Positions 8,348-16,258 of a stretch of DNA of 49,952 nucleotides are shown in pieces. Within the stretch, counting starts at the first letter, position 1. Each line of letters opens with the position of its first letter. The position numbers and the translations under genes were made by a program. A model generated the notes under the pieces. That model was given only the letters and a program-made list of their open reading frames with translations. It was not told the origin of the DNA and made no database searches. The stretch comes from Bacillota bacterium (GTDB taxonomy: Bacteria > Bacillota > Clostridia > Acetivibrionales > DSM-1351). The stretch is taken from assembly GCA_023460955.1 (NCBI GenBank), contig JAEWOH010000008.1, forward strand, positions 1 to 49,952, written 5' to 3'.

Positions 8348-8848
8348 ATGGAAGCAGTATTTGTAAAACAGCTGGTCAATATATTAAACCAGGAAAATGA
8401 GATTTATGACACACTCTACAAAATATCAAATAATAAGAAGGAACTTATTGTAAGCGGTAAAGTCAATGAGTTGGAGAATGTAGTTAAGATAGAACAATCT
8501 TTAGTAATTCAGATTGCAAAGCTGGAGGACCAAAGAGAAAAAATCGTCGGACAATTGTGTGGCATGTTTGGCCAAAAGCCGGAGACTGTAACTATTTCCT
8601 GGCTTACAACCAAGCTGGGGGAGGATGAAGCGGCCCAGTTAAAGGCATGCCAGGAAAGGATGCTTAAAAGCATCAATGAACTCAAAGATAATAATGAATT
8701 AAATTCAAAGCTCATTAAGAATTCGTTGGAATACATTGATTTTTCTATAAATATGATGACCAGTATTGACACGGTATCAAATAATTACGGAAGCAACGGT
8801 CATTCAGGAGATTCTAAAAAAAGAAATCTTTTTGATGTCAAATTATAA
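8348..8848 (+). CDS. flgN: Flagellar export chaperone FlgN
   Basis: A 166-residue, mostly helical protein in the flgN position, immediately upstream of the two flgK genes. FlgN family members bind the hook-filament junction proteins FlgK and FlgL in the cytoplasm before export. Long amphipathic helices span about 1-60 and 85-145, with the typical early segment LYKISNNKKELIVSGKVNELE. The ATG follows a GGGGGTG ribosome binding site. The Ser/Lys-rich tail is not conserved. The assignment rests on helix pattern and strong synteny. Confidence 0.88.
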   Translation: MEAVFVKQLVNILNQENEIYDTLYKISNNKKELIVSGKVNELENVVKIEQSLVIQIAKLEDQREKIVGQLCGMFGQKPETVTISWLTTKLGEDEAAQLKACQERMLKSINELKDNNELNSKLIKNSLEYIDFSINMMTSIDTVSNNYGSNGHSGDSKKRNLFDVKL

Positions 8849-8883
8849 ATAGTTATACTGTACTTTTCTTAGGGGGACACATA

Positions 8884-11040
8884 ATGGCGGTAGGGTTTTC
8901 AAGTTATGAAATTGCCAGATCGGGGCTGTCGGTAAGTGAAAGAGGACTTGCTGTTACGGGACATAATTTAGCAAACGTTAATACGACAGGTTATGTCCGT
9001 CAGCAGCTCATGATTGGGTCAAGTCCATATATAACTGAATACGGAAAGAATGGACGCGTATTTCAGTATGGTTTGGGAGCCGACGTTCAGGAAACCAGAC
9101 AGATCAGGCATACCTTCCTGGACAATATTTACAGAAGGGAAAATACATCGCTTGGCTATTGGGAAACCAGAGGCAAGGCTTTTGGTGATGTTGAAGCGAT
9201 TTTGAATGACCCTATGGAGGACGGCGGTCTTCAACAGGTAATGAACCAGTTCTGGGATTCCTGGCAGGAATTAACCAAAAACCCTGAAAGTCTTACTACC
9301 AGAGCACTGGTTAGGCAAAGGGGTCAGGCTTTGGTCTATCATTTCAATCATATAGGTGAGCAGCTTGACAAACTTCAAAATGACCTTAACTCAGAAATAC
9401 AAGTGAGGGTAAGTGAAGTTAACAATATTACAAGTCAGATTGCAGATCTAAATTATAAAATAGCAAGAGAAGAAATCAACAGTGACAGTGCCAACGATTA
9501 CAGGGATCAGAGAAACGTTTTGCTGGACAGGCTTTCAAAGTTATGTGACGCTGAGCCCTTGGAAATGCAGGACGGTCAGGTAGATGTTACCCTCGGAGGA
9601 TATTATCTTGTTCAGAAGGGCTCTTCAAGGAACTTGTATGTAGAAGCAAATGTTAAAAATGGTAATTACTATTACCCTATGTTGGAAGGTACTAAAACAG
9701 AAGTCAACATAAAGGGTGGGATTTTAAAGGGATTACTTGAATCCAGAGGTGAAGTTCCTGGAATTAAAGGTGTTTATCAAAATGGTAATCCTAAAGAAAA
9801 AGTTGACATAACCTTCGCTATTGATACTTCGGCGGGAACCGGGGGTGCGAATCCTGAGGAGTATTTATCTGAACTAAAGGCTACTATAGCCAATTATATA
9901 AGTGATCTCAAAAAATCGGGAACAGATTTTAATTTAAGGTTTGTTTCAATGGGGGGGAATACATCAGGCGTATACGGACCAAACAAGGTTTATACGCTCG
10001 ATAACATAGATACTTTTCCTACAGATCCGACAGACACGAGTTTAAGTGCATTTCTATCTGAATCCGGAAATGCTAACGGAGAACTTTCTGGCCTTATTAC
10101 AGCTCTGAATGATATAAACAATGCTAATGGGTTCCGAAGCGATGCTACAAAAGTAATGTACATTATGTCCAATAAGAGTATAAATGGTAATACGGGTTCA
10201 CCTGCATCCGAGGTAACTCCTGCTGTGGCAGCCAGTTATATTAATAGTTTGAAGGCTTTGGGAATAAAGACTTCAGTAATAACTGACAGAGATTACTTTA
10301 CTCAGGGACAAACAGCGGGTGAAGTTGGCTGGAACACCATTGCTGATGGAACCGGCGGAGAGGTTTTTGAAATGGGTACAGACAATGCAGCCTTCAATAA
10401 TCTTTATGCTGAAATCAATAGTAACACCAGAAAAGCTATCAATGCTGAAATGGGAAATATAAAAATATCCAAGAACATTGTTTCAGATGTCAGGATAAAG
10501 CTTAATGCTATGGTAAATGCCATGGCAAGAGAAATCAACTATCTGCAGAAATCGGGCTTTACCCTCGATGGACAGCCCGGCGTTAACTTCTTTGCTGCAA
10601 TAGATGACAAGTACCCTATACAGATGGGGAACATCAGACTCAGCGATGAGCTGCTTAGTGACAAAGGCTTAAACAATATTACGGCGTCTTCCTCCACTGC
10701 AAAAGGAGATAACTCAATTGCAAGGCAAATTGCCAATCTTAGGGATGTTGATCTGATGGAGGACAGTGCCGGAGATGTAACCATAGATGAGTTTTATAGA
10801 GCAATAATTCTGGATATTGGCAATGGAGGGTCGGAAGCAGTAAAAATTACTGAAAGCCAGACGACACTTGTACAGTCTGCCGATGGGCAAAGGACCTCCA
10901 TTTCGGGAGTATCCATGGATGAAGAAATGTCAAACATGATGAAGTTCAAGTTTGCCTATGATGCTTCCTCCCGGGTTCTCAACGCCATTGATGCAATGGT
11001 AGAAAATATTATTATGGCAATGGGCAAGGTTGGTAGATAG
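8884..11040 (+). CDS. flgK: Hook-filament junction protein FlgK with an inserted vWA-like domain
   Basis: A 718-residue FlgK-type hook-associated protein, longer than the usual 450-620. Residues about 1-300 are the conserved N-terminal part, including the helix LAVTGHNLANVNTTGYVRQ. The conserved C-terminus ends with SISGVSMDEEMSNMMKFKFA and a final helix. Between them, about residues 305-515 form an extra module. It opens with VDITFAIDTSAGTGG and continues as alternating strand and helix, resembling a von Willebrand A domain. The metal site looks degenerate: DTSAG replaces DxSxS, and SNK replaces the later TDG. The module should face outward on the filament base. A second flgK gene follows 81 bases downstream. 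Confidence 0.88.
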   Translation: MAVGFSSYEIARSGLSVSERGLAVTGHNLANVNTTGYVRQQLMIGSSPYITEYGKNGRVFQYGLGADVQETRQIRHTFLDNIYRRENTSLGYWETRGKAFGDVEAILNDPMEDGGLQQVMNQFWDSWQELTKNPESLTTRALVRQRGQALVYHFNHIGEQLDKLQNDLNSEIQVRVSEVNNITSQIADLNYKIAREEINSDSANDYRDQRNVLLDRLSKLCDAEPLEMQDGQVDVTLGGYYLVQKGSSRNLYVEANVKNGNYYYPMLEGTKTEVNIKGGILKGLLESRGEVPGIKGVYQNGNPKEKVDITFAIDTSAGTGGANPEEYLSELKATIANYISDLKKSGTDFNLRFVSMGGNTSGVYGPNKVYTLDNIDTFPTDPTDTSLSAFLSESGNANGELSGLITALNDINNANGFRSDATKVMYIMSNKSINGNTGSPASEVTPAVAASYINSLKALGIKTSVITDRDYFTQGQTAGEVGWNTIADGTGGEVFEMGTDNAAFNNLYAEINSNTRKAINAEMGNIKISKNIVSDVRIKLNAMVNAMAREINYLQKSGFTLDGQPGVNFFAAIDDKYPIQMGNIRLSDELLSDKGLNNITASSSTAKGDNSIARQIANLRDVDLMEDSAGDVTIDEFYRAIILDIGNGGSEAVKITESQTTLVQSADGQRTSISGVSMDEEMSNMMKFKFAYDASSRVLNAIDAMVENIIMAMGKVGR

Positions 11041-11121
11041 ATCAGCTAAGGTGGGCAGAGATCAGCAAAAAGCAGACTTTAATTCAAGTGATTTGACGAA
11101 TAACGGAAAAGGTGAGATACA

Positions 11122-12774
11122 ATGAGACAAAGCTTTTTTGGTTTTAATATTGCTTTAAGCGGACTATATACGGCTCAGAAAAATCTGGATACTGTGAGTC
11201 ACAACATAACCAATGCCTCTACACCGGGGTATTCCAGACAACAGAATATTCAGAGTGCATCCAGACCTTTGTCGGTTTTAGATGGAACGGGTATGGTCGG
11301 TACAGGCTCTGAGATAAGAACCGTTCAGCGCATAAGAGATGAGTATCTGGACTTCAAGTACTGGAGCGAAAACATTGCAAACGGTGAATGGAGCAAGAAA
11401 GCAGAGCTTTTATCTGAAATAGAAGGGACTTTTAACGAGCCGTCCCAAAGCGGTTTCGTTACTATAATGAATGAATTTTTCAATGCGTATCAAGAGCTTT
11501 CCAAGGACCCTTCAAGTCCATCAGTTCGTGCATTGGTCAGAGAGAAGGGCTTTACTTTATCAAATTATTTTAACAATACTGCCACTCACTTTGAAAAGCT
11601 GCAGGAAGATATAAACGATATGGTAAGAATTAATGTTGACCAAATTAATTCTTTAGCATCCCAGATACAGCAGCTTAATAAACAAATATATAATTTTGAG
11701 ATACAGGGACAGTCAGCAAATGATTTAAGAGATTCCAGAACGCTTCTTGTGGATAAGCTTTCCAAGATGATTAATATTCAGGCAACGGAGGTAAGTTACG
11801 GAAAGCTGCCTAACGGAGCTGATGATATACATTTTCAAATTTCGGTTGGCGGAAAAACGTTGGTGGATCACTTTAATTCAAGTAAACTTACCGTTGTTCA
11901 AAGAAAGGACAAGTTAAATGATGAGGATGCCGAAAACCTATATGATGTCAGATGGGAAGACGGGAATTCATTAAATGTCACCGGAGGGGAACTTAAAGGC
12001 TTGCTTGATGTAAGAGACGGAAAAGATGGGGCTGTCGGAGCAAATGGTGTTACGAAAAGCCCAATATATAAAGGCATACCTTATTACCAGATGAAGCTGA
12101 ACGAATTTGTCCGTACTTTTGCAATGGCTTTTAACGAAGGTTATATGCCCGACAGTAACGGAACCAGAGTTGATAATGTGGGTCATGTAGACGGGTATGG
12201 TTACGATGCAGATGTAACGGGTCCGGGTCTTGCTCCCACAGGAATCAGATTCTTTACGTTTTTTGGTGATGGCAACAAGGCGGTGTCCAGCAGCACATTT
12301 ATATCGGGAGCAGGCACAACTACAGATGCCAATGGGGTTAATCCCGATATAGTAAACAAATATAAAAATATAACTGCTAAGAATTTTACTGTAAGCAGCG
12401 ATGTTATGAATAACATAGATAACATTGCAACATCAAGTGTTCAGGGTGAAAACGGGAACATAAATGTATTAAATAAGCTAATGCAAATACGGTCAAACCA
12501 GAATCTGTTCTATGAAGGGGCTCCTGAAGATTTTATGAAATCATTGGTTGCAGGTCTGGGGATAGACTCTCAGCAGGCTATAAGGTTTCAGGCCAGCCAG
12601 CAAACAATAGTTCAGCAGGTTGATAACAGAAGAATGTCAGTGTCAGGGGTAGAACTCAACGAAGAAATGACCAACATGGTTAAGTTTCAGCAAGCATACA
12701 ACGCAGCCGCAAAAATGATAACCACCATGGCTGAAATCTACGACACACTTATAAACAGGCTGGGAGTGGGCTGA
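11122..12774 (+). CDS. flgK: Hook-filament junction protein FlgK, second paralog
   Basis: A 550-residue FlgK family protein of ordinary length. The N-terminal helix SGLYTAQKNLDTVSHNITNA and the rod/hook signature STPGYSRQQ are present. The C-terminal helix SGVELNEEMTNMVKFQQAYN matches FlgK closely. It shares both conserved ends with the preceding gene but lacks the vWA-like insert, so it is the more likely structural junction protein. The ATG follows AAAAGGTGAG. Tandem flgK-like genes occur in several Clostridia; how the two share roles is unknown. Confidence 0.92.
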   Translation: MRQSFFGFNIALSGLYTAQKNLDTVSHNITNASTPGYSRQQNIQSASRPLSVLDGTGMVGTGSEIRTVQRIRDEYLDFKYWSENIANGEWSKKAELLSEIEGTFNEPSQSGFVTIMNEFFNAYQELSKDPSSPSVRALVREKGFTLSNYFNNTATHFEKLQEDINDMVRINVDQINSLASQIQQLNKQIYNFEIQGQSANDLRDSRTLLVDKLSKMINIQATEVSYGKLPNGADDIHFQISVGGKTLVDHFNSSKLTVVQRKDKLNDEDAENLYDVRWEDGNSLNVTGGELKGLLDVRDGKDGAVGANGVTKSPIYKGIPYYQMKLNEFVRTFAMAFNEGYMPDSNGTRVDNVGHVDGYGYDADVTGPGLAPTGIRFFTFFGDGNKAVSSSTFISGAGTTTDANGVNPDIVNKYKNITAKNFTVSSDVMNNIDNIATSSVQGENGNINVLNKLMQIRSNQNLFYEGAPEDFMKSLVAGLGIDSQQAIRFQASQQTIVQQVDNRRMSVSGVELNEEMTNMVKFQQAYNAAAKMITTMAEIYDTLINRLGVG

Positions 12775-12859
12775 TAAATATCTTGAGCGGGTCTATTCTA
12801 ATCAGATACTAATGTAAAAAACTTCATTTTTTTAAGCTATTAACCTGGAGGAATATATT

Positions 12860-13789
12860 ATGAGAATTACTAACAGCATGATGATTTCAAATATGATGAA
12901 GAATTTGGCAAGAAATACTGAGAGAATGAGTAAATATCAGAATCAATTGGATAGCGGTAAAAAAATATCTTTTCCATCAGATGATCCTGTTGTTGCTGCA
13001 AGGGCTCTTAAATTGAGAACAGACGTAGCTAAGGTTGAACAGTATCAGAAAAATATAAATGATGCTAGGTCTTGGCTGGATATTACTGATGAAGCTTTAA
13101 GCAAAATGGGAGACTTAATCCAGAGAGCCAGAGAACTGACAGTACAGGCATCAAATGGTACTTATGACAATCCAGACACAAAAAATATTGCTTTAGAGGT
13201 AAGTCAGTTAAAAGCTCAGGCAATTCACTTAACAAATTCAACTTATGCTGGAAGGTATATTTTTTCTGGCTTTAAAACCGACCAAAAGCTTGTTATAGAT
13301 GATGAAAATGATCCCATGTATGGCCAATTTGGTATAGTTGTTGATAATGTAAATGAAAAATTGTTATATGAAATAGGTACCGGAGATAGCATTAATATAA
13401 ACGTTACCGGAGGAGATGTTTTTAATAATGGAGCCAATGCCGTTTCAGGAACTGTTCCATCACTTATACAAGTTTTTAACGACTTAATAACAAATATGAG
13501 TTCAGGAAATTTATCCGGCACATCAGCTCAAGTCTCTAAGCTTGATACCGAATTCAATAATATTTTGAGAGCTCGAGCTGATGTTGGTGCAAGAGTAAAC
13601 AGAGTGGATCTCACAGAAAATAGAACGAATTACGATTTAGTAAATTATACTGAATTAATGAGTAAAAATGAAGATGTTGATATAGCTGAAACAATTATGA
13701 ATTTAAAAAATGAAGAGAATGTTTATCAAGCATCATTAGCAGGGGGTGCAAGAATAATTCAGCAAACTCTTATAGATTTTTTAAGATAG
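12860..13789 (+). CDS. flgL: Hook-filament junction protein FlgL
   Basis: A 309-residue flagellin-like protein that joins FlgK to the filament. The N-terminus MRITNSMMISNMMKNLARNT and the motif KKISFPSDDPVVAARALKLR are typical of FlgL. The C-terminal helix contains ENVYQASLAGGARIIQQTLIDFL. The length is standard. The start follows CTGGAGG. It continues the flgM-flgN-flgK-flgK run in the same direction, with no obvious promoter or terminator in the 85-base gap before it. Confidence 0.95.
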   Translation: MRITNSMMISNMMKNLARNTERMSKYQNQLDSGKKISFPSDDPVVAARALKLRTDVAKVEQYQKNINDARSWLDITDEALSKMGDLIQRARELTVQASNGTYDNPDTKNIALEVSQLKAQAIHLTNSTYAGRYIFSGFKTDQKLVIDDENDPMYGQFGIVVDNVNEKLLYEIGTGDSININVTGGDVFNNGANAVSGTVPSLIQVFNDLITNMSSGNLSGTSAQVSKLDTEFNNILRARADVGARVNRVDLTENRTNYDLVNYTELMSKNEDVDIAETIMNLKNEENVYQASLAGGARIIQQTLIDFLR

Positions 13790-13879
13790 TATCAATAGAT
13801 TATATTTTGTTGAAAACTCTTCATTTATAACCGGATTAAATAAGCCTTATTAAGTTTTACTAGGTAAGGATGTGATTGT

Positions 13880-14461
13880 ATGGGATTAACTATAACATCG
13901 ACACCAGCAAGGTTATACATTGAACGTATACCAGAAAAGTTAAATATTCAGACTAATGCTGCCAAGCTGGAGCTTACTCAAAAGCATGCAAAGGTAAATA
14001 TTGAGACAGAGCAGATAAGGGTTAAAATTAATCAATATCCTTGCTTTGCTGAAGAGGGCTTGAAAAATAGTCTGGATCTAGCAAAGGAATTGACAGAGAT
14101 AGCTAATGCAAGTGTTAGAGAATATATCGCAAAAAAAACACAGAATGGCGATGACATGAAAAAAATAGGTAATAAAGCTAATATTATGCTAGATAATATA
14201 GCACGAGATTCCGTCACTAAACATGAGTTTGGAATGGTAACTATGCCTACATCCCGTCCTATAATTTCTTTTGAAGGCGGAAGTGTTCAAATCCTAGCTG
14301 AATTTAGGAATAATAAAGGTGAGATGAACGGAGTAACGGGTACATATACGCCAGGCAGTGTAAATATAGACTATACCCCAGCAAAAATAAATATTCAAAT
14401 GAAGTCCTATGGAGCTTTGGATATAAAATATGTTGGGAGTTTCATAGATGCAACTGTTTAG
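13880..14461 (+). CDS. DUF6470 (YviE-like) flagellar-region protein
   Basis: A 193-residue protein in the yviE position between flgL and fliW. Its N-terminus (ITSTPARLYIERIPEKLNIQ) and the repeated beta-rich, proline-poor segments are typical of YviE/DUF6470 proteins. The C-terminal part contains SVNIDYTPAKINIQMKSY. It is predicted soluble, with no signal peptide or membrane segment. The molecular role of the family is not established. Synteny suggests a flagellar assembly or regulatory accessory. Confidence 0.85.
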   Translation: MGLTITSTPARLYIERIPEKLNIQTNAAKLELTQKHAKVNIETEQIRVKINQYPCFAEEGLKNSLDLAKELTEIANASVREYIAKKTQNGDDMKKIGNKANIMLDNIARDSVTKHEFGMVTMPTSRPIISFEGGSVQILAEFRNNKGEMNGVTGTYTPGSVNIDYTPAKINIQMKSYGALDIKYVGSFIDATV

Positions 14462-14538
14462 TGAAGATTTTTAATTCTATATTTGATTAAGCTTAATATA
14501 AAAGGGCATATTTAATAGATAAATACGGGGGTGTTAAT

Positions 14539-14985
14539 GTGATTATTGAAACAACACATTTTGGAACGATTGAAATAAACGATGAAACAATAATTACTTT
14601 TGATTATGGTATACCGGGCTTCGAAGATACACGAAGATATGGAATTATTATGGGGGATGATAAAGATTCTCCCTTTAAATGGATTCAATCAGTTGAAAAG
14701 TCTGAATTAGCGTTTGCTCTGGTAGATCCTTTTTCTATCAGAAACGATTATGAATTTGATATTAAGGATGAGTATGTAAGTTTGCTGGGAATAGAGGACG
14801 CATCTAAGGTCATGGTGCTCTGCATAGTAGTTGTTCCCGAAGATATAAAGATGATTAGTATGAATTTGAAGGCACCTATAATTATAAATACCCAGAATAA
14901 TAAGGCTGCACAGATTATTCTTGACACGGACAAATACTCTGTCAGGCACTATATTTTTGAAGAGTTAAGTAAACAGGAGGTGTAG
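14539..14985 (+). CDS. fliW: Flagellar assembly factor FliW (CsrA antagonist)
   Basis: A 148-residue FliW. In B. subtilis FliW binds flagellin and, when flagellin is exported, is freed to sequester CsrA and relieve hag repression. The start is GTG at 14539 after GGGGGTG. Family features include ITFDYGIPGFEDTRRYGII near the N-terminus, a central FALVDPF segment and a late NLKAPIIIN stretch. The stop lies 2 bases before csrA, so the pair is translationally close. Together with the downstream hag leader hairpin, this makes the FliW-CsrA-Hag switch likely here. Confidence 0.96.
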   Translation: MIIETTHFGTIEINDETIITFDYGIPGFEDTRRYGIIMGDDKDSPFKWIQSVEKSELAFALVDPFSIRNDYEFDIKDEYVSLLGIEDASKVMVLCIVVVPEDIKMISMNLKAPIIINTQNNKAAQIILDTDKYSVRHYIFEELSKQEV

Positions 14986-14987
14986 CT

Positions 14988-15215
14988 ATGTTAGTACTTT
15001 CAAGAAAAAAGAATGAAAGTATTATTTTGGGAGATAACATTGAAATAACAATACTTGAAATTCAGGGTGATCAAGTTAAAATTGGGATAAATGCACCGAG
15101 AAATATAACTGTTTACCGTAAAGAGATATTTATAGAGATTCAGGAAGAAAATAGAAAGGCTGCCAGCGGCGGTTTAGCTGGATTGAATGAGATTATGAGA
15201 AATAGAAATAAGTAA
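14988..15215 (+). CDS. csrA: Carbon storage regulator / hag translational repressor CsrA
   Basis: A 75-residue RNA-binding protein. The N-terminus MLVLSRKKNESIILGDNIEI and the segment IGINAPRNITVYRKEI hold the residues that contact GGA-containing RNA hairpins in known CsrA structures. It begins 2 bases after fliW with an AGGAGGTG ribosome binding site. It lies directly upstream of hag, whose leader carries a GGA-loop hairpin. Regulation of hag translation is the expected role. Confidence 0.97.
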   Translation: MLVLSRKKNESIILGDNIEITILEIQGDQVKIGINAPRNITVYRKEIFIEIQEENRKAASGGLAGLNEIMRNRNK

Positions 15216-15250
15216 CAAAAATAAACTAGAAAAAATTTTTAATTTTTTGC

Positions 15251-15277
15251 TAAAGTTATTTTTAACTTGGCCGATAT
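15251..15277 (+). promoter_or_regulatory. Consensus sigma-D promoter for hag
   Basis: TAAA at 15251-15254, a 15-base spacer and GCCGATAT at 15270-15277 match the Bacillus SigD consensus exactly. The start codon of hag lies about 115 bases downstream, leaving a leader for translational control. Confidence 0.9.
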
Positions 15278-15344
15278 ATTAATCAAGTAGATAATAACTA
15301 TTTTTTTACCGGCCGGATTAAATAGTTTGCCACCTACATTCCAT

Positions 15345-15383
15345 GCAGAAAAGGATTTCTGCTAAATAAAAAATTCATGGAGG
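15345..15383 (+). promoter_or_regulatory. Probable CsrA-binding leader hairpin plus GGA-containing ribosome binding site of hag
   Basis: GCAGAAA (15345-15351) and TTTCTGC (15356-15362) form a perfect 7-bp stem presenting AGGA in the loop, which is the classic CsrA target. A second GGA lies in the ribosome binding site GGAGG at 15379-15383. Two sites, one over the ribosome binding site, parallel the B. subtilis hag leader. Confidence 0.75.
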
Positions 15384-15392
15384 ATGAGTATT

Positions 15393-16166
15393 ATGAGAAT
15401 TAATCACAATATTTCAGCATTAAACACACACCGCCAGTTGTCATCAAACAATGTCAGTGCAGGTAAGTCAATGGAAAAGCTTTCATCAGGTCTCCGCATA
15501 AACAGAGCTGCTGATGATGCTGCTGGTCTTTCAATTTCTGAAAAAATGAGATCACAGATCAGAGGTTTAAACCAGGCTCAAAGAAATGCTCAGGATGGTA
15601 TTTCATTAGTTCAGACTTTTGAAGGTGCGTTAACAGAAGTATCAGATATGTTGGGTAGAATGAAGGAACTTGCTGTACAAAAGGCTAATGGTACTTATCA
15701 GCAAGCAGATACAGATAACATTAATCTTGAAGTAACACAGCTCCAGTCAGCAATTCAGAACATTTACAGTAACACCAAGTTCAACGGCGTTGCTATGAAT
15801 TCCGGATCTACTACAATTGCTATGGGTCACGACGGATTAGATACTGTTATTATAACTGCTCAAACTGTTCCTACAGCAGCTTCTATATCAACAAGTGCTT
15901 CTACTACAGACATTGATGCTGCTATTGATGCAGTTAATACAAGCAGAGCTAATTACGGTGCATGGCAGAACAGACTTGAGCATATGTACAATAATATGTC
16001 TACAACAACTGAAAACCTCACTGCATCAGAATCACGTATTCGTGACGTAGATATGGCTAAGGAAATGATGGAGTTTACAAAGAACAACATACTCCAGCAG
16101 GCTGCTCAAGCTATGTTAGCTCAGGCAAACCAACAGCCACAGGGTGTTCTACAATTACTCAGATAA
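15393..16166 (+). CDS. hag: Flagellin
   Basis: A 257-residue flagellin, the main filament subunit. It consists almost only of the conserved D0/D1 ends: MRINHNISALNTHRQL and RINRAADDAAGLSISEKMR at the N-terminus, and ESRIRDVDMAKEMMEFTK and a QLLR ending at the C-terminus. The variable centre (about 130-190) is short and rich in Ser, Thr and Ala, so it could be a glycosylation target. The ATG at 15393 fits GGAGG 9 bases upstream and the standard flagellin N-terminus; an earlier ATG at 15384 abuts the ribosome binding site. Transcription is probably by SigD, with CsrA repression and a strong terminator downstream. Confidence 0.97.
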   Translation: MRINHNISALNTHRQLSSNNVSAGKSMEKLSSGLRINRAADDAAGLSISEKMRSQIRGLNQAQRNAQDGISLVQTFEGALTEVSDMLGRMKELAVQKANGTYQQADTDNINLEVTQLQSAIQNIYSNTKFNGVAMNSGSTTIAMGHDGLDTVIITAQTVPTAASISTSASTTDIDAAIDAVNTSRANYGAWQNRLEHMYNNMSTTTENLTASESRIRDVDMAKEMMEFTKNNILQQAAQAMLAQANQQPQGVLQLLR

Positions 16167-16182
16167 TTGGTTTAGTAATTCA

Positions 16183-16215
16183 AAAAGAGTCAGGAGAATT
16201 TCTCCTGACTCTTTT
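16183..16215. terminator. Bidirectional terminator between hag and the glycosyltransferase
   Basis: A perfect 15-bp stem, AAAAGAGTCAGGAGA with its reverse complement, around a 3-base loop. A on the left and T on the right give a U tract in both directions. It can end both hag and the convergent gene at 16259. Confidence 0.93.
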
Positions 16216-16258
16216 ATTGGCTTTGGGACAAGTTTTGGCTCTATGTCGCCTCAGTTTA

